33,837 bases of DNA, taken from positions 86,520-120,356 of the forward strand of contig CP091135.1 of the NCBI GenBank assembly GCA_021582655.1. The letters are read 5' to 3'. Position 1 is the first letter of the stretch. Each line of letters opens with the position of its first letter. This document shows positions 8,020 to 16,401 of the stretch, piece after piece. The notes under the pieces are model-generated. The model was not told the origin of the DNA, ran no database searches, and saw only the letters and a list, made by a program, of their open reading frames with translations. This DNA comes from Nitrosomonas sp. Lineage in GTDB: Bacteria; Pseudomonadota; Gammaproteobacteria; Burkholderiales; Nitrosomonadaceae. The position numbers and the translations under genes were made by a program.

Positions 8020-8999
8020 GATTGATTCTCCTTGCTTCGTTCCTCTCCCGGGGGAGCGGGGGAATTTTGTAGCGCTTGTTGTTTGACTTGCTCAAACATG
8101 AGATCCAACGCCTTGTGTTCAGTGAATTTTTGCAAAATTTGCTGACGGAATTCCTGTTCGCTCATTTTTTCCTTGGCGCAAATGAAAGCCCATGGCAGCA
8201 CAAGAGCATCTTTGACGAGATCGGCGATGTCAAACACCAAGGCGCCGCGGCGGGTTTTTCCGTGCATCACGGCAAAGCCGTGGGGGATGCCAAGTACCCA
8301 GAGCGTGCTGGCTGCCAGGCCATAGGCCAAGTAATTGCCGTGATTCAAAAATGCATTGGCGCTGTCGGTGCTGTCGTAATTGCGCACGAAATCTTTTTGC
8401 TGGGTTCGGCTGACGGCGATTTTGTAGAGGTTTTTGGTAAGCTGTGCTTCGATCAACAGTAACTCGCCTACATTATCGGCTCGCGCTATTTTGTTCGAAA
8501 CACCTGAGAGCGCTTGCGTGATATCTTGGTCATCGATAAAGAAACCTTCATGCTTCAGATCCTTATCCTTGCGCCATGTACTTTGCAGGTAATTAATGCG
8601 CAGCATCTGGAAGTGTTTGGCGACTTGCAGCCGTTTTTCGGCGTCAAACCAGAAGGATAGCCATCCTTGAACATATTCCGTGGGGCGGTATTCACTTTGT
8701 GGCGTCAACCACTCAATTTCAGTTCCCATCAAAAGCGGTGTGCCGCCGCCACCGCTAAAGCCGATCAAAACACCGGCTGATGCCAGCATGCGCACCGCGG
8801 CTTGCGTGATGGACGTGCCGGTGCCTAATAAAATGACCGTGGTATTGGCAATCGGGATATTCCAGTAAAGTTGCTCATCTTTGGCTTCCGTCAGATAAAG
8901 AACACGCCCATCCTTTTGCATCACGCGGCATTTTTCAAGGTAATAAATGTTTGCGCGCTTGGAGTGTAGTATTGATTTCAGGTCAGTCAATTGGTCCAT
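8016..8999 (-). CDS. cas1: Type I-F CRISPR integrase Cas1
   Basis: Cas1 is the metal-dependent integrase that inserts new spacers at the leader end. The subtype I-F signature is clear: LKSILHSKRANIYYLEKCRV at the N-terminus, YWNIPIANTTVILLGTGTS, GFSGGGGTPL, SEYRPTEYVQGW, the HGNYLAYGLAA block, and MHGKTRRGALVFDIADLVKDAL with the catalytic His/Asp residues. I choose the start at 8999 (327 residues), because it aligns with the usual MDD...LK N-terminus and has AAGGGA upstream. An in-frame ATG at 9059 would add 20 residues (MSWHILLRLPIKQ...) and cannot be ruled out. It is the first gene of the cas operon. Local GC is high (63% over 8221-8280), unlike csy1. Confidence 0.95.
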   Translation of the reverse strand: MDQLTDLKSILHSKRANIYYLEKCRVMQKDGRVLYLTEAKDEQLYWNIPIANTTVILLGTGTSITQAAVRMLASAGVLIGFSGGGGTPLLMGTEIEWLTPQSEYRPTEYVQGWLSFWFDAEKRLQVAKHFQMLRINYLQSTWRKDKDLKHEGFFIDDQDITQALSGVSNKIARADNVGELLLIEAQLTKNLYKIAVSRTQQKDFVRNYDSTDSANAFLNHGNYLAYGLAASTLWVLGIPHGFAVMHGKTRRGALVFDIADLVKDALVLPWAFICAKEKMSEQEFRQQILQKFTEHKALDLMFEQVKQQALQNSPAPPGEERSKENQS

Positions 9000-9154
9000 G
9001 TCGATTGCAATCCCTTTATCTTGTTTTATCGGTAATCTCAGCAAGATGTGCCATGACATGATGCTTGCTTCTCAAAAATATCTGTCCTGACTATCCATAC
9101 CCACAGGCTCAAATATTGCTATTACGCATTCATCGCCCCCTACCGATTCCGGCG

Positions 9155-9160
9155 ATTATA
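9155..9160 (-). promoter_or_regulatory. Possible -10 element of the cas operon
   Basis: A perfect TATAAT hexamer is read on the minus strand about 95 nt upstream of the 9059 cas1 ATG. No good -35 hexamer sits 16-18 nt upstream of it (GATTCT at 17 nt), so an activator or a different promoter may be used. It is the only strong sigma-70-like element I saw in the 273-bp gap between cas1 and the divergent methyltransferase gene. Confidence 0.3.
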
Positions 9161-9282
9161 TAACCGTTAAAGCCCGAAGAATCTATATCCCGATGAAATA
9201 TCGGTGCGTGATGGATCACTGGGACGGGGTGCAAAGTTGAAAAGCTTGGCTATAACCGTTACGCTTGCCGTTTCAAAATAAG

Positions 9283-9317
9283 GGTAAAGGGGTTTTGCTG
9301 CTGCTGGCGCCTTTACC
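9283..9317 (+). other. Hairpin in the 5' leader of the methyltransferase gene
   Basis: GGTAAAGG (9283-9290) and CCTTTACC (9310-9317) form a perfect 8-bp stem around a 19-nt loop. It ends 15 nt before the ATG, and the ribosome binding site GAGGAA lies between the stem and the start. It may be an mRNA hairpin or an operator. No T-run follows it, so it is not a terminator. Confidence 0.5.
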
Positions 9318-9332
9318 GAAAAGCGAGGAAAT

Positions 9333-10868
9333 ATGAGCGATTGGTCTGCGGGGTACGTAACTGATGTCGGTTATACTTTCGGTTACTATACGGAATTGAG
9401 TCCGTTGCGAATCAAGCAAATATTCGCATACGCCGGGTTGAAATATCCTGAGGTCGGCACGGCTTGCGAATTGGGGTTCGGTCAGGGAATGAGTGTGAAC
9501 TTGCATGCCGCGGCATCGGCGGTCGAATGGCATGGGACGGATTTCAATCCGGCACAGGCCGGTTTTGCACAAGAGTTGGCGGCGGTTTCCGGGTCGGGGG
9601 CGAAGTTGTTCGACGATGCGTTTGCCAGTTTTGCCGCACGCACGGATTTGCCGGATTTCGATTACATCGGTGTGCATGGCATCTGGAGCTGGATCAACGA
9701 TGAGAATCGCGCGGTGATCGTCGATTTCGTCCGCCGCAAATTAAAAGTCGGTGGCGTGTTATATATCAGCTACAACACTTTGCCCGGCTGGACGGGAATT
9801 TCGCCGATGCGCCATCTGTTGACCGAGCATGCGGACACCATGGGTTCCGAAGGGCACGGCATTATCAACCGGATCGATGGTTCGATCGCCTTCCTGGAGA
9901 AAATGCTCGGTTTGAATCCGGCGTTCGCGAGCGCCAGCCCGCAAATCGGCCCTCGTACACAAAAAATCAAGGAACAAAATAGACAGTATTTGGCGCACGA
10001 GTATTTTAATCGCGACTGGCATCCGATGTATTTTTCGGCGATGACGGATTGGCTGTCGGCCGCCAAGCTGACTTTCGCCTGTTCCGCAAACCATCTCGAT
10101 CATATCGGGGTGATCAATTTAACGGGCGAGCAAATTCAGTTTCTTAAAGAGATAACGGATGCCGGGTTTCGCGAAACGGTGCGGGATTTTATGGTGAATC
10201 AGCAATTCAGACGGGATTATTGGGTAAAAGGTGCGCGTAAAATCCCGGCGCCGGAACAAGTCGAGTTGACGCGCAATCAGCGCGTCGTGCTGATAATCCC
10301 CCGCGCGGATGCGGTGCTGAAAGTTAGCGGCGGGTTGAGTGAAGCGCAGTTGAATGAACCGATCTATAACGCGATTCTGGATTTTCTGTCCGACTACAAA
10401 GCGAAATCAATCCGACAAATCGAGCAAGCGGTGCAAAGCAAAGGCATCAATCTTGCGCAGGTAGCGCAGGCGTGCATGATTTTGGCGGGAACGGGACAAG
10501 TCGCCGTGGCGCAGAATGAATCCGATTATGCAAAAGTAAAGAAAAGCACCGACAAACTGAATGCATACCTGATTAACAAAGCACTGCATAACGGAGAAAT
10601 TTCGTATCTTGCCAGTCCCGTAACCGGTGGTGGGATTGCGGTCGGGCGTGCGCAGCAGTTATTTTTACTGGCAGTGCAGCAACAGAAAAAGCAACCCAGG
10701 GAATGGGCGCAATTGGCGTGGCAAGTATTGGACGGGCAAGGGCAGAAAATCCTCAAAAGCGGCAAAGCATTGGAAACAGCGGAAGAAAATATTCAGGAAT
10801 TGACTGAGCAAGCGATTGTTTTTATGGAAAAACAATTGCCGATTCTGAGAGCGCTGCACGTTATCTGA
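9333..10868 (+). CDS. SAM-dependent methyltransferase with methyltransferase regulatory domain
   Basis: The 511-residue protein begins with a class I methyltransferase fold. The SAM-binding motif I is ELGFGQG at residues 46-52, followed by an acidic residue in HGTDFNPAQ after strand 2 and FDYIGVHGIWSWI at the motif II region. The middle part (about 210-310, HEYFNRDWHPMYFSAMTDWLS...) resembles the methyltransferase regulatory domain family, and the C-terminal third is helical. The substrate cannot be read from the sequence; family members are variously annotated and often occur near glycan or surface genes. The start ATG has GAGG 7 nt upstream. It is divergent from the cas operon with no obvious functional tie and is followed by an intergenic repeat copy. 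Confidence 0.85.
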   Translation: MSDWSAGYVTDVGYTFGYYTELSPLRIKQIFAYAGLKYPEVGTACELGFGQGMSVNLHAAASAVEWHGTDFNPAQAGFAQELAAVSGSGAKLFDDAFASFAARTDLPDFDYIGVHGIWSWINDENRAVIVDFVRRKLKVGGVLYISYNTLPGWTGISPMRHLLTEHADTMGSEGHGIINRIDGSIAFLEKMLGLNPAFASASPQIGPRTQKIKEQNRQYLAHEYFNRDWHPMYFSAMTDWLSAAKLTFACSANHLDHIGVINLTGEQIQFLKEITDAGFRETVRDFMVNQQFRRDYWVKGARKIPAPEQVELTRNQRVVLIIPRADAVLKVSGGLSEAQLNEPIYNAILDFLSDYKAKSIRQIEQAVQSKGINLAQVAQACMILAGTGQVAVAQNESDYAKVKKSTDKLNAYLINKALHNGEISYLASPVTGGGIAVGRAQQLFLLAVQQQKKQPREWAQLAWQVLDGQGQKILKSGKALETAEENIQELTEQAIVFMEKQLPILRALHVI

Positions 10869-10908
10869 GGTAATCTGATAGCCAGAGCCGGGATATCAGA
10901 AATGCTAA

Positions 10909-11022
10909 GGGAAACGCAGATTGATTCGGCGAGCCGGATGAAGTGTAAGGTGCACGGAGCACGGAGCACAACGGCCGAGGTATATCGATGAGATAGCCGC
11001 GGGAGCGAGTGCGATACAACCA
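10909..11022. repeat. Interspersed intergenic repeat, copy A
   Basis: This 114-bp segment is clearly related to 30627-30737. Shared blocks in the same order are GGGAAA-CGC, GATTGATTCGGCG (10919-10931), GGTGCACGGA (10949-10958), GCCGAG, TATC..GATA and ACAACCA. Copy A carries an internal tandem duplication of GCACGGA (10952-10965) that copy B lacks. Both copies sit just after a gene stop in non-coding DNA. The rest of the gap (11023-11161) contains GC-rich inverted pieces and no gene. A 7-bp inverted repeat TCTGATA/TATCAGA at 10874-10900 precedes the element. Confidence 0.75.
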
Positions 11023-11161
11023 AGTGATTCGCCGGCGTAGCCGGTTAATCGGAAATATAATGCACGCCGGAGGGTATGCGGGAAGCCGCATATCGATCCA
11101 TCCGGGCGAAGCGCCTGAAGCATCGTTGATGCCGATTGGTGGAATTTTATAGAAAACGATT

Positions 11162-12946
11162 GTGCATCAAACACTTGTTTCGTTATTGGCATTTGTGCCA
11201 CTGATACTGGCGGCCGTGTTGCTGGTCGGGTGCGATTGGCCGGCGCGGCGTGCGATGCCGCTGGTGTTCGTCGTGACCGCGGCGATTGCGCTGACCGTTT
11301 GGGAAATGACCGTCAACCGCGTGATTGCGTCAACTTTGCAAGGTTTGATACTGACGGTTGCGATTTTGTGGATCATTTTCGGCGCGATTCTGTTGCTCAA
11401 TACCTTGAAGCATTCCGGCGCGATTACCGCGATTCGGCGCGGTTTTTCGGATATCAGCCCGGATCGGCGTGTGCAGGTGATTATCGTGGGGTGGTTGTTG
11501 GGGTGTTTCATCGAAGGTGCTTCGGGATTCGGCACTCCGGCGGCAGTGGTCGCGCCACTGCTGGTGGCTTTGGGTTTTCCGGCGCTGGCGGCGGTGATGG
11601 CCGGGATGATGGTGCAATCTACGCCGGTATCGTTCGGTGCCGTGGGTACCCCGATCGTGGTCGGCGTCACCGGCGGATTGGATCAGGCGGCGATCGGCGA
11701 ACGGTTGAACGCGCAAGGCTCGCATTGGGATGCGTTGTATCAGTTGATTACGGTGGAGGTGGCGCTGATGCACGCTGTCGCCGGCTTACTGATGCCGTTG
11801 CTGATGTGCATGATGTTGACGCGCTTTTTCGGTGAGCATCGATCTTGGCGGGAAGGATTGGCGATAGCGCCGTTTGCGATATTTGCCGGGCTGGCGTTTG
11901 TGGTGCCCTATGCGTTGGCGGGGATCTGGCTGGGGCCGGAGTTCCCGTCGTTGACCGGCGCCTTGATCGGATTGGCGGTTGTCGTTCCGGCGGCACGTGC
12001 CGGTTTTCTGATTCCCAAACAACACTGGGATTTTCCTGCGGCCAAGGATTGGCCGGTGCAGTGGATGGGCAGTATTGAAATCCGCCTGGAGAGCCTGACG
12101 GCAAAAACACCGTTATCAATGGTGTCGGCATGGTGTCCGTATGCCTTGCTGGCGCTGCTGCTGGTATTGTCACGCGCTAATGACGATGTCAAAGCGTTTC
12201 TGAATCGGCACGGGGTGCTGGACTGGACGGATATTCTAGGTGAGGCGGATATCTCCGGCAGTATCCCGTTTTTGTATTTGCCGGGCGGAATCATGATAGC
12301 GGTGGTGCTGGTGGCTTGCTTGTTGCACCGCATGCCGGTTGCCGGATTCAAGGCAGCGTTTAAGGAATCGTCGCAAACGTTGTTTGGTGCCGGATTTGTA
12401 TTGCTATTCACGATACCGATGGTGCGTATTTTGATCAATTCCGGCGACAATCTGGCCGGATTGCCGGCGATGCCGCAAATGATGGCGCAATTCGTCGCCG
12501 GCAGCGTCGGTGCGGTTTATCCGTTCTTTGCGCCGTCGGTGGGTGCGCTCGGTGCTTTCATCGCCGGTTCCAATACGGTATCGAATTTAATGCTGGCGCA
12601 ATTTCAATTCGATACCGCGCAATTGATCGGCGTATCCGGTGCGCTGTTGGTCGCCGTGCAAGCGGCGGGTGCGGCGGCGGGCAATATGATCGCGATTCAC
12701 AATGTGGTTGCGGCGTCCGCTACCGTCGGATTATTGGGCCGCGAAGGAGAAACCATTCGTATGACCGTGCTACCGACGCTGTATTATTTGACGGTGATCG
12801 GCGCGATCGCGATGATTGCGATTAATGCTTTAGGTGTTACCGATCCGCTGCAGGACGATCAATCGCCCGCGACGGTCATGCGGTCGATCAGCACCGAGCC
12901 GCACTGCTTGGAGCCGCGTATCACGATATCGTCGCCGATGGCCTGA
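11162..12946 (+). CDS. lctP: L-lactate permease family transporter (LctP/LldP)
   Basis: An inner-membrane secondary transporter for lactate or a similar hydroxy-acid such as glycolate. The 594-residue protein is almost all hydrophobic segments. It has the family signatures [20 protein letters not shown] around residue 115 and [19 protein letters not shown] around 160. Later blocks [27 protein letters not shown] also match the family. The start is a GTG without a strong Shine-Dalgarno, but the first transmembrane segment begins right after it, as expected. The natural family end is near GVTDP. The last 28 residues or so are encoded antisense to the 3' end of pmbA and look like read-through coding of no conserved kind. 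No lactate dehydrogenase gene is next to it, so the substrate is inferred. Confidence 0.9.
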   Translation: MHQTLVSLLAFVPLILAAVLLVGCDWPARRAMPLVFVVTAAIALTVWEMTVNRVIASTLQGLILTVAILWIIFGAILLLNTLKHSGAITAIRRGFSDISPDRRVQVIIVGWLLGCFIEGASGFGTPAAVVAPLLVALGFPALAAVMAGMMVQSTPVSFGAVGTPIVVGVTGGLDQAAIGERLNAQGSHWDALYQLITVEVALMHAVAGLLMPLLMCMMLTRFFGEHRSWREGLAIAPFAIFAGLAFVVPYALAGIWLGPEFPSLTGALIGLAVVVPAARAGFLIPKQHWDFPAAKDWPVQWMGSIEIRLESLTAKTPLSMVSAWCPYALLALLLVLSRANDDVKAFLNRHGVLDWTDILGEADISGSIPFLYLPGGIMIAVVLVACLLHRMPVAGFKAAFKESSQTLFGAGFVLLFTIPMVRILINSGDNLAGLPAMPQMMAQFVAGSVGAVYPFFAPSVGALGAFIAGSNTVSNLMLAQFQFDTAQLIGVSGALLVAVQAAGAAAGNMIAIHNVVAASATVGLLGREGETIRMTVLPTLYYLTVIGAIAMIAINALGVTDPLQDDQSPATVMRSISTEPHCLEPRITISSPMA

Positions 12947-14226
12947 ATCCCTTTGAACATATTGTTCAAGTTACCGGCGATGGTAATTTCTTCCACCGGG
13001 TGGCGGATTTCACCGTTTTCCACCCAAAATCCGGAGGCGCCGCGCGAATAATCGCCGGTTACCGAATTGATTCCGTGCCCCAGTAATTCGGTTACCAGCA
13101 AACCGGTACCCATTTGCTTGATTAGCGCATCAAAGCCGGTTGCGGCATGGTGCTGCATGATCAGGTTATGCGTGCCGCCCGCGTTGCCGGTAGTGCGCAT
13201 ACCCAGTTTGCGTGCGGTATAGCTACCCAGAAAATAACCTTGCACTATGCCGTTCTCCACCACATTGCGGTCGACGGTGGCGACGCCGTCGTCGTCGAAC
13301 GGACCGCTCGCCAAGCCTTTGTGCAAATGCGGACGCTCCAGAATTTGGATAGCGGGGGCGAACACTTGCTGTCCGATGCTATTCAATAAGAACGAGGATT
13401 TCCGGTACAGACTGCCACCCGTTACGGCATTGGCGAAATGTCCGATAAGCCCTGATGCGATCGGGGCCTCGAATAACACCGGCACTTCGCAGGTATCGAT
13501 TTTGCGGGCACCCAGCCGCGCCGCGCTGCGCTTGCCCGCCTTCTCGCCGATGCTTTGCACCGCTTCCAGATCGGCGGCATCGCGCGCCACGCTGTACCAG
13601 TAATCGCGCTGTTTGCTGTCGCCTTGTTCGGCGATCATCGCGCAACTGATGCTGTGGCGCGACAGTGGGTAGCCGCCCATGAAGCCCAGGCTGTTGGCAT
13701 ACACGAACTGCGACTCGCTGACGGCAACCGTCGCCCCTTCCGAATTGGTGATGCGTTTGTCCGCCGCATATGCCGCTTGTTCGCAGGTTTTGGCCAATTC
13801 GATGGCTTCTTCGACGCTGATCTGCCATGGAAAGTACAAGCTTGGTTGCGGATAATCTTGTGCCAGCAATGCCGCCTCCGCCAGTCCGGCGCAATCATCG
13901 TCCGCAGTGTAACGGGCGATCGATAGCGCTGCCGCGACGGTATCGCCGATTGCTTGCGGTGAGAAATCGGAGGTGCTGGCATGGCCGCGCTTTTGTCCGA
14001 TATAAATCGTTACCGACAAACCTTTATCACGATTGTATTCGATGGTTTCCACGGCGTTCTGGCGCACCGTGACGGTTTGGCCGAAGCCGTCGGAAACGTT
14101 GGTTTCGCAGGCGGTGGCGCCGCCTTTCCGGGCGTGGGCGAGAATATCGCGGGCGATTTGTTGCAACGTGCTCAAAGGATAAGAAAAACGGGTATCGGAG
14201 ACGGATAAGTTATTCATGACGGGCAT
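12859..14226 (-). CDS. pmbA: Metalloprotease-like protein PmbA (TldE)
   Basis: PmbA/TldE works with TldD as a heterodimeric zinc peptidase that matures or degrades small modified peptides and antidotes. In this pair the metal site is in TldD, and TldE is the partner. The 455-residue length is typical. Family blocks are present: [19 protein letters not shown], DPxxD-like spacing replaced by [10 protein letters not shown], the glycine-rich [38 protein letters not shown], and the C-terminal [16 protein letters not shown]...[13 protein letters not shown]. Two nearby starts are possible (14226 or 14217, MNNLSVSD), and neither has a strong Shine-Dalgarno. It is divergent from darP, an arrangement common in beta- and gammaproteobacteria. 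Its 3' end overlaps the convergent permease gene by 88 bp. Confidence 0.94.
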   Translation of the reverse strand: MPVMNNLSVSDTRFSYPLSTLQQIARDILAHARKGGATACETNVSDGFGQTVTVRQNAVETIEYNRDKGLSVTIYIGQKRGHASTSDFSPQAIGDTVAAALSIARYTADDDCAGLAEAALLAQDYPQPSLYFPWQISVEEAIELAKTCEQAAYAADKRITNSEGATVAVSESQFVYANSLGFMGGYPLSRHSISCAMIAEQGDSKQRDYWYSVARDAADLEAVQSIGEKAGKRSAARLGARKIDTCEVPVLFEAPIASGLIGHFANAVTGGSLYRKSSFLLNSIGQQVFAPAIQILERPHLHKGLASGPFDDDGVATVDRNVVENGIVQGYFLGSYTARKLGMRTTGNAGGTHNLIMQHHAATGFDALIKQMGTGLLVTELLGHGINSVTGDYSRGASGFWVENGEIRHPVEEITIAGNLNNMFKGIQAIGDDIVIRGSKQCGSVLIDRMTVAGD

Positions 14227-14317
14227 ATAGGACAGAAAATGCGGATATCAAAACGGGTTAATTTTCACGTAAAGCGTTATGATAGCAGCTTCTTGACAGC
14301 GCATTACACAGTAAGCC

Positions 14318-14827
14318 GTGCAAACAGAACCGGAAAACGCTAACGAACAAGACATTGAGCCGAGTAAAACGCAGCGCAAGAAGGCCATGCATGTATTGCA
14401 GGAGATCGGCGAGCAACTGGTCGAACTCGATCCGAAGAAACTGGCGGAATTCGATTTGCCGGAAATTCTCAGCGATGCGATCCGGCAAGCTCGCGGCATG
14501 CAGAAATTCGGCGCACGCCGCCGCCAATTGCAATACATCGGTCGCTTGATGCGGGAGATCGACGCGCAACCGATCCAGCAAAAACTCGACAGCTGGCGCC
14601 ATGCTTCGGTGCATCAAACCGCGCGTTTGCATCATCTGGAGCGTTGGCGCGAACGCTTGCTGAACGACGAGCACGCCATCACTGAATTCGCGGCGACATA
14701 TCCGCACGCCGATTTGCAGCATCTGCGATTGCTGATTCGCAATGCCCGTAAGGAGAAAGCCGCTGAAAAGCCGCCGAAAAGCTTCCGGTTATTGTTTCAG
14801 GCGTTACAGCTGATTGTTATTGAATAA
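14318..14827 (+). CDS. darP: Ribosome-associated protein DarP (YjgA, DUF615)
   Basis: A small, highly charged helical protein of 169 residues belonging to the YjgA/DarP family, which binds pre-50S subunits and helps late large-subunit maturation. Diagnostic parts are the start of the fold SKTQRKKAMHVLQEIGEQLVEL, LPEILSDAIRQARGMQKFGARRRQLQYIGRLMRE and the C-terminal RLLIRNARKEKAAEKPPKSFRLLFQAL. The start codon is GTG. It stands divergently from pmbA with about 90 bp between the two starts, the classical neighbour pair. Confidence 0.93.
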   Translation: MQTEPENANEQDIEPSKTQRKKAMHVLQEIGEQLVELDPKKLAEFDLPEILSDAIRQARGMQKFGARRRQLQYIGRLMREIDAQPIQQKLDSWRHASVHQTARLHHLERWRERLLNDEHAITEFAATYPHADLQHLRLLIRNARKEKAAEKPPKSFRLLFQALQLIVIE

Positions 14828-14863
14828 ACAATCGGTTGGCGTGTCATGAAATGGGTTGTTTTT
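14826..14863 (+). terminator. Weak terminator-like hairpin after darP
   Basis: AAACAATC (14826-14833), overlapping the darP stop codon, can pair with GGTTGTTT (14854-14861) with one G-U pair. The loop is about 20 nt and five T residues end the structure. The stem is AT-rich and the loop large, so termination strength is doubtful. Confidence 0.25.
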
Positions 14864-15209
14864 AATCAATTGATAATTCGGTGCTACCCGGAGTTACTGT
14901 CGACTATTCGCCGCAATGGTTGGTAGTGTTGTTTAATTGTCCGGATTAATTACCAATCCCGGATAAAGCCGGCGGCGGCGCAATAACATTGTGGCATTCA
15001 CGGCGCAACGGTAGATTCAAGCACAGGATGCTCGTTCCAGCATATCATTCCTGATCGATCCGAGCGGCGGTGCTGCAATCGCAGCCACCTGCCTTAAGCC
15101 ATACAACGATTTTTGCTTTGCATTGGCGATTGTTGTCAATTCCCGTCATTTTCCCGAGAGTCATACGCTACGTATTGCAGTTCGCATACGAAAAATAGCG
15201 GCTAATATA
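14864..15209. other. Gene-free upstream region of the siderophore operon
   Basis: No reading frame with coding character and no RNA gene was seen in the stretch between darP and the Fur-like site. Composition is mixed and becomes AT-rich after about 15180. The 450-bp length of the whole gap is unusual for this compact window and fits a regulated promoter region. TATAAA at 15206-15211 could serve as a -10 element overlapping the Fur-like site, but I could not assign a -35 at proper spacing. Confidence 0.4.
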
Positions 15210-15228
15210 AATAAAAATACTTCTCATT
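15210..15228. promoter_or_regulatory. Fur-box-like inverted repeat
   Basis: The 19-bp sequence AATAAAAATACTTCTCATT matches the inverted-repeat Fur site AATGAGAA-N3-TTCTCATT with two mismatches, both G to A in the left arm. It lies 54 nt before the first gene of a siderophore operon and overlaps a possible -10 element, so iron-loaded Fur would repress the operon. The gene content supports this call, but the match itself is imperfect. Confidence 0.6.
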
Positions 15229-15281
15229 CGTCTTCAGAGTTTAGATAAGCCGATTTTGCACATTTAACTTGAACGAAGACC

Positions 15282-16391
15282 ATGGAATTGCACGCATTTG
15301 ATAATGATCTACCGCCCGCCCTGCAGCAGGTGGGATCGGTATTGGCGGGCAGCTTGATAAGTTTCCCGGATCGAGTGCGCTTTCGCGTGAATTACGATGG
15401 CGATACTCTGCGGGTGCGGCACGAACAATCCGGCAGTGATGCGTTGTGGCGCTTGACCGAGCAGCTTGATCAATTGCGGCTGACTTGGATCGATGCGGGC
15501 AAAGAACAGCCGGAGATTGCGGAGCTGCTGGCTGCGCTCGAAGCTTCGTTTACTTATCATCCGCAACGGAAAAGCTTGATGCTATCGGTTTCGCACCAAT
15601 TGCCGGCGGAATTGTATGACGCGGGCATCATACTTGGGACCGATGGCGGGTTAATTGCTGTCGAGGCGGAATTGTTTTGGCAGCAGGCCAGGGTATGGCG
15701 GTGTTCCGGCGTATCCCCGGTTTTTCCCGTTCGCTACACATTCAGCAACGGACGCCGCCATCCGCTGCGGCCGCGCAAATCCGGCGGTGACGTGTACCGG
15801 CGCTACATCACTTGGCTGGATGGCGTGCTGACATTGCGCACGTTGGATCCCGATACCGATTTGGCAGCTTTCAATCGCTGGATGAACGATCCGGTGGTCG
15901 CCGAGTTTTGGCAGGAAACGGGATGCTTGGCGAAACATCGCGATTACCTGGCCGCAGTGAATGCCGATCCGCATATCGTCAGTCTGGTTGCGTGCCTTGA
16001 TGACGAGCCGTTCGGTTATTTCGAAATTTATTGGGCCAAGGAAGATCGCATCGCTCCTTTTTACGACGTGGATGATTTCGACCGCGGCTGGCATGTGCTG
16101 ATCGGGGAACCGCACCGTCGCGGTAAGCCTTATGTCACCGCCTGGTTGCCGTCGATATCGCACTATCTGTTTCTCGACGACTGCAGGACGCAGCGCATCG
16201 TGATCGAGCCCCGCGCGGACAATCACAAAATGATGCGTAACCTGGCGCAATGCGGTTACGCCAATCTCAAGGAATTCGATTTTCCGCATAAGCGCGCGGT
16301 ATTGAACATGTTGCAGCGCGAGCGGTTTTTTTCCGAACAATTGTGGGTGCCGCGCCATGCCGCCGTCACCCATCCCACACTATCACTTTGA
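15282..16391 (+). CDS. Siderophore biosynthesis N-acyltransferase (IucB/RhbD/MbtK-like GNAT)
   Basis: This protein probably transfers an acyl group from acyl-CoA to the N-hydroxy group of ornithine or lysine to form the iron-binding hydroxamate. It has 369 residues: a variable N-terminal half, the family linker HPLRPRKSGGDVYRRY (about 160-175), and a C-terminal GNAT fold of the siderophore acetyltransferase type (about 180-350). That fold includes WMNDPVVAEFW, GYFEIYWAKEDRI, the CoA-binding turn EPHRRGKPY (about 276-284) and VIEPRADNHKMMRNLAQCGY. It is the first gene after the Fur-like site, followed after 10 nt by the hydroxylase gene. The acyl group (acetyl, or a longer chain supplied by the ligase in this operon) cannot be read from the sequence. 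Confidence 0.88.
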   Translation: MELHAFDNDLPPALQQVGSVLAGSLISFPDRVRFRVNYDGDTLRVRHEQSGSDALWRLTEQLDQLRLTWIDAGKEQPEIAELLAALEASFTYHPQRKSLMLSVSHQLPAELYDAGIILGTDGGLIAVEAELFWQQARVWRCSGVSPVFPVRYTFSNGRRHPLRPRKSGGDVYRRYITWLDGVLTLRTLDPDTDLAAFNRWMNDPVVAEFWQETGCLAKHRDYLAAVNADPHIVSLVACLDDEPFGYFEIYWAKEDRIAPFYDVDDFDRGWHVLIGEPHRRGKPYVTAWLPSISHYLFLDDCRTQRIVIEPRADNHKMMRNLAQCGYANLKEFDFPHKRAVLNMLQRERFFSEQLWVPRHAAVTHPTLSL

Positions 16392-16401
16392 GGATTTCGT
16401 C

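Noticed and set aside
10861-11201. Minus-strand small frames in the gap before the permease gene
   Set aside because: They are translations of the intergenic repeat; a similar peptide appears at copy B on the same strand, showing repeat homology rather than a gene.
11167-11670. Long antisense frame inside the lactate permease gene
   Set aside because: The opposite strand encodes a full conserved permease; the antisense product is T/P/I-rich with no family features.
16357-16401. Upstream ATG for the N-monooxygenase
   Set aside because: It overlaps the acyltransferase gene; the ATG at 16402 has TGAGGA and matches the family N-terminus.
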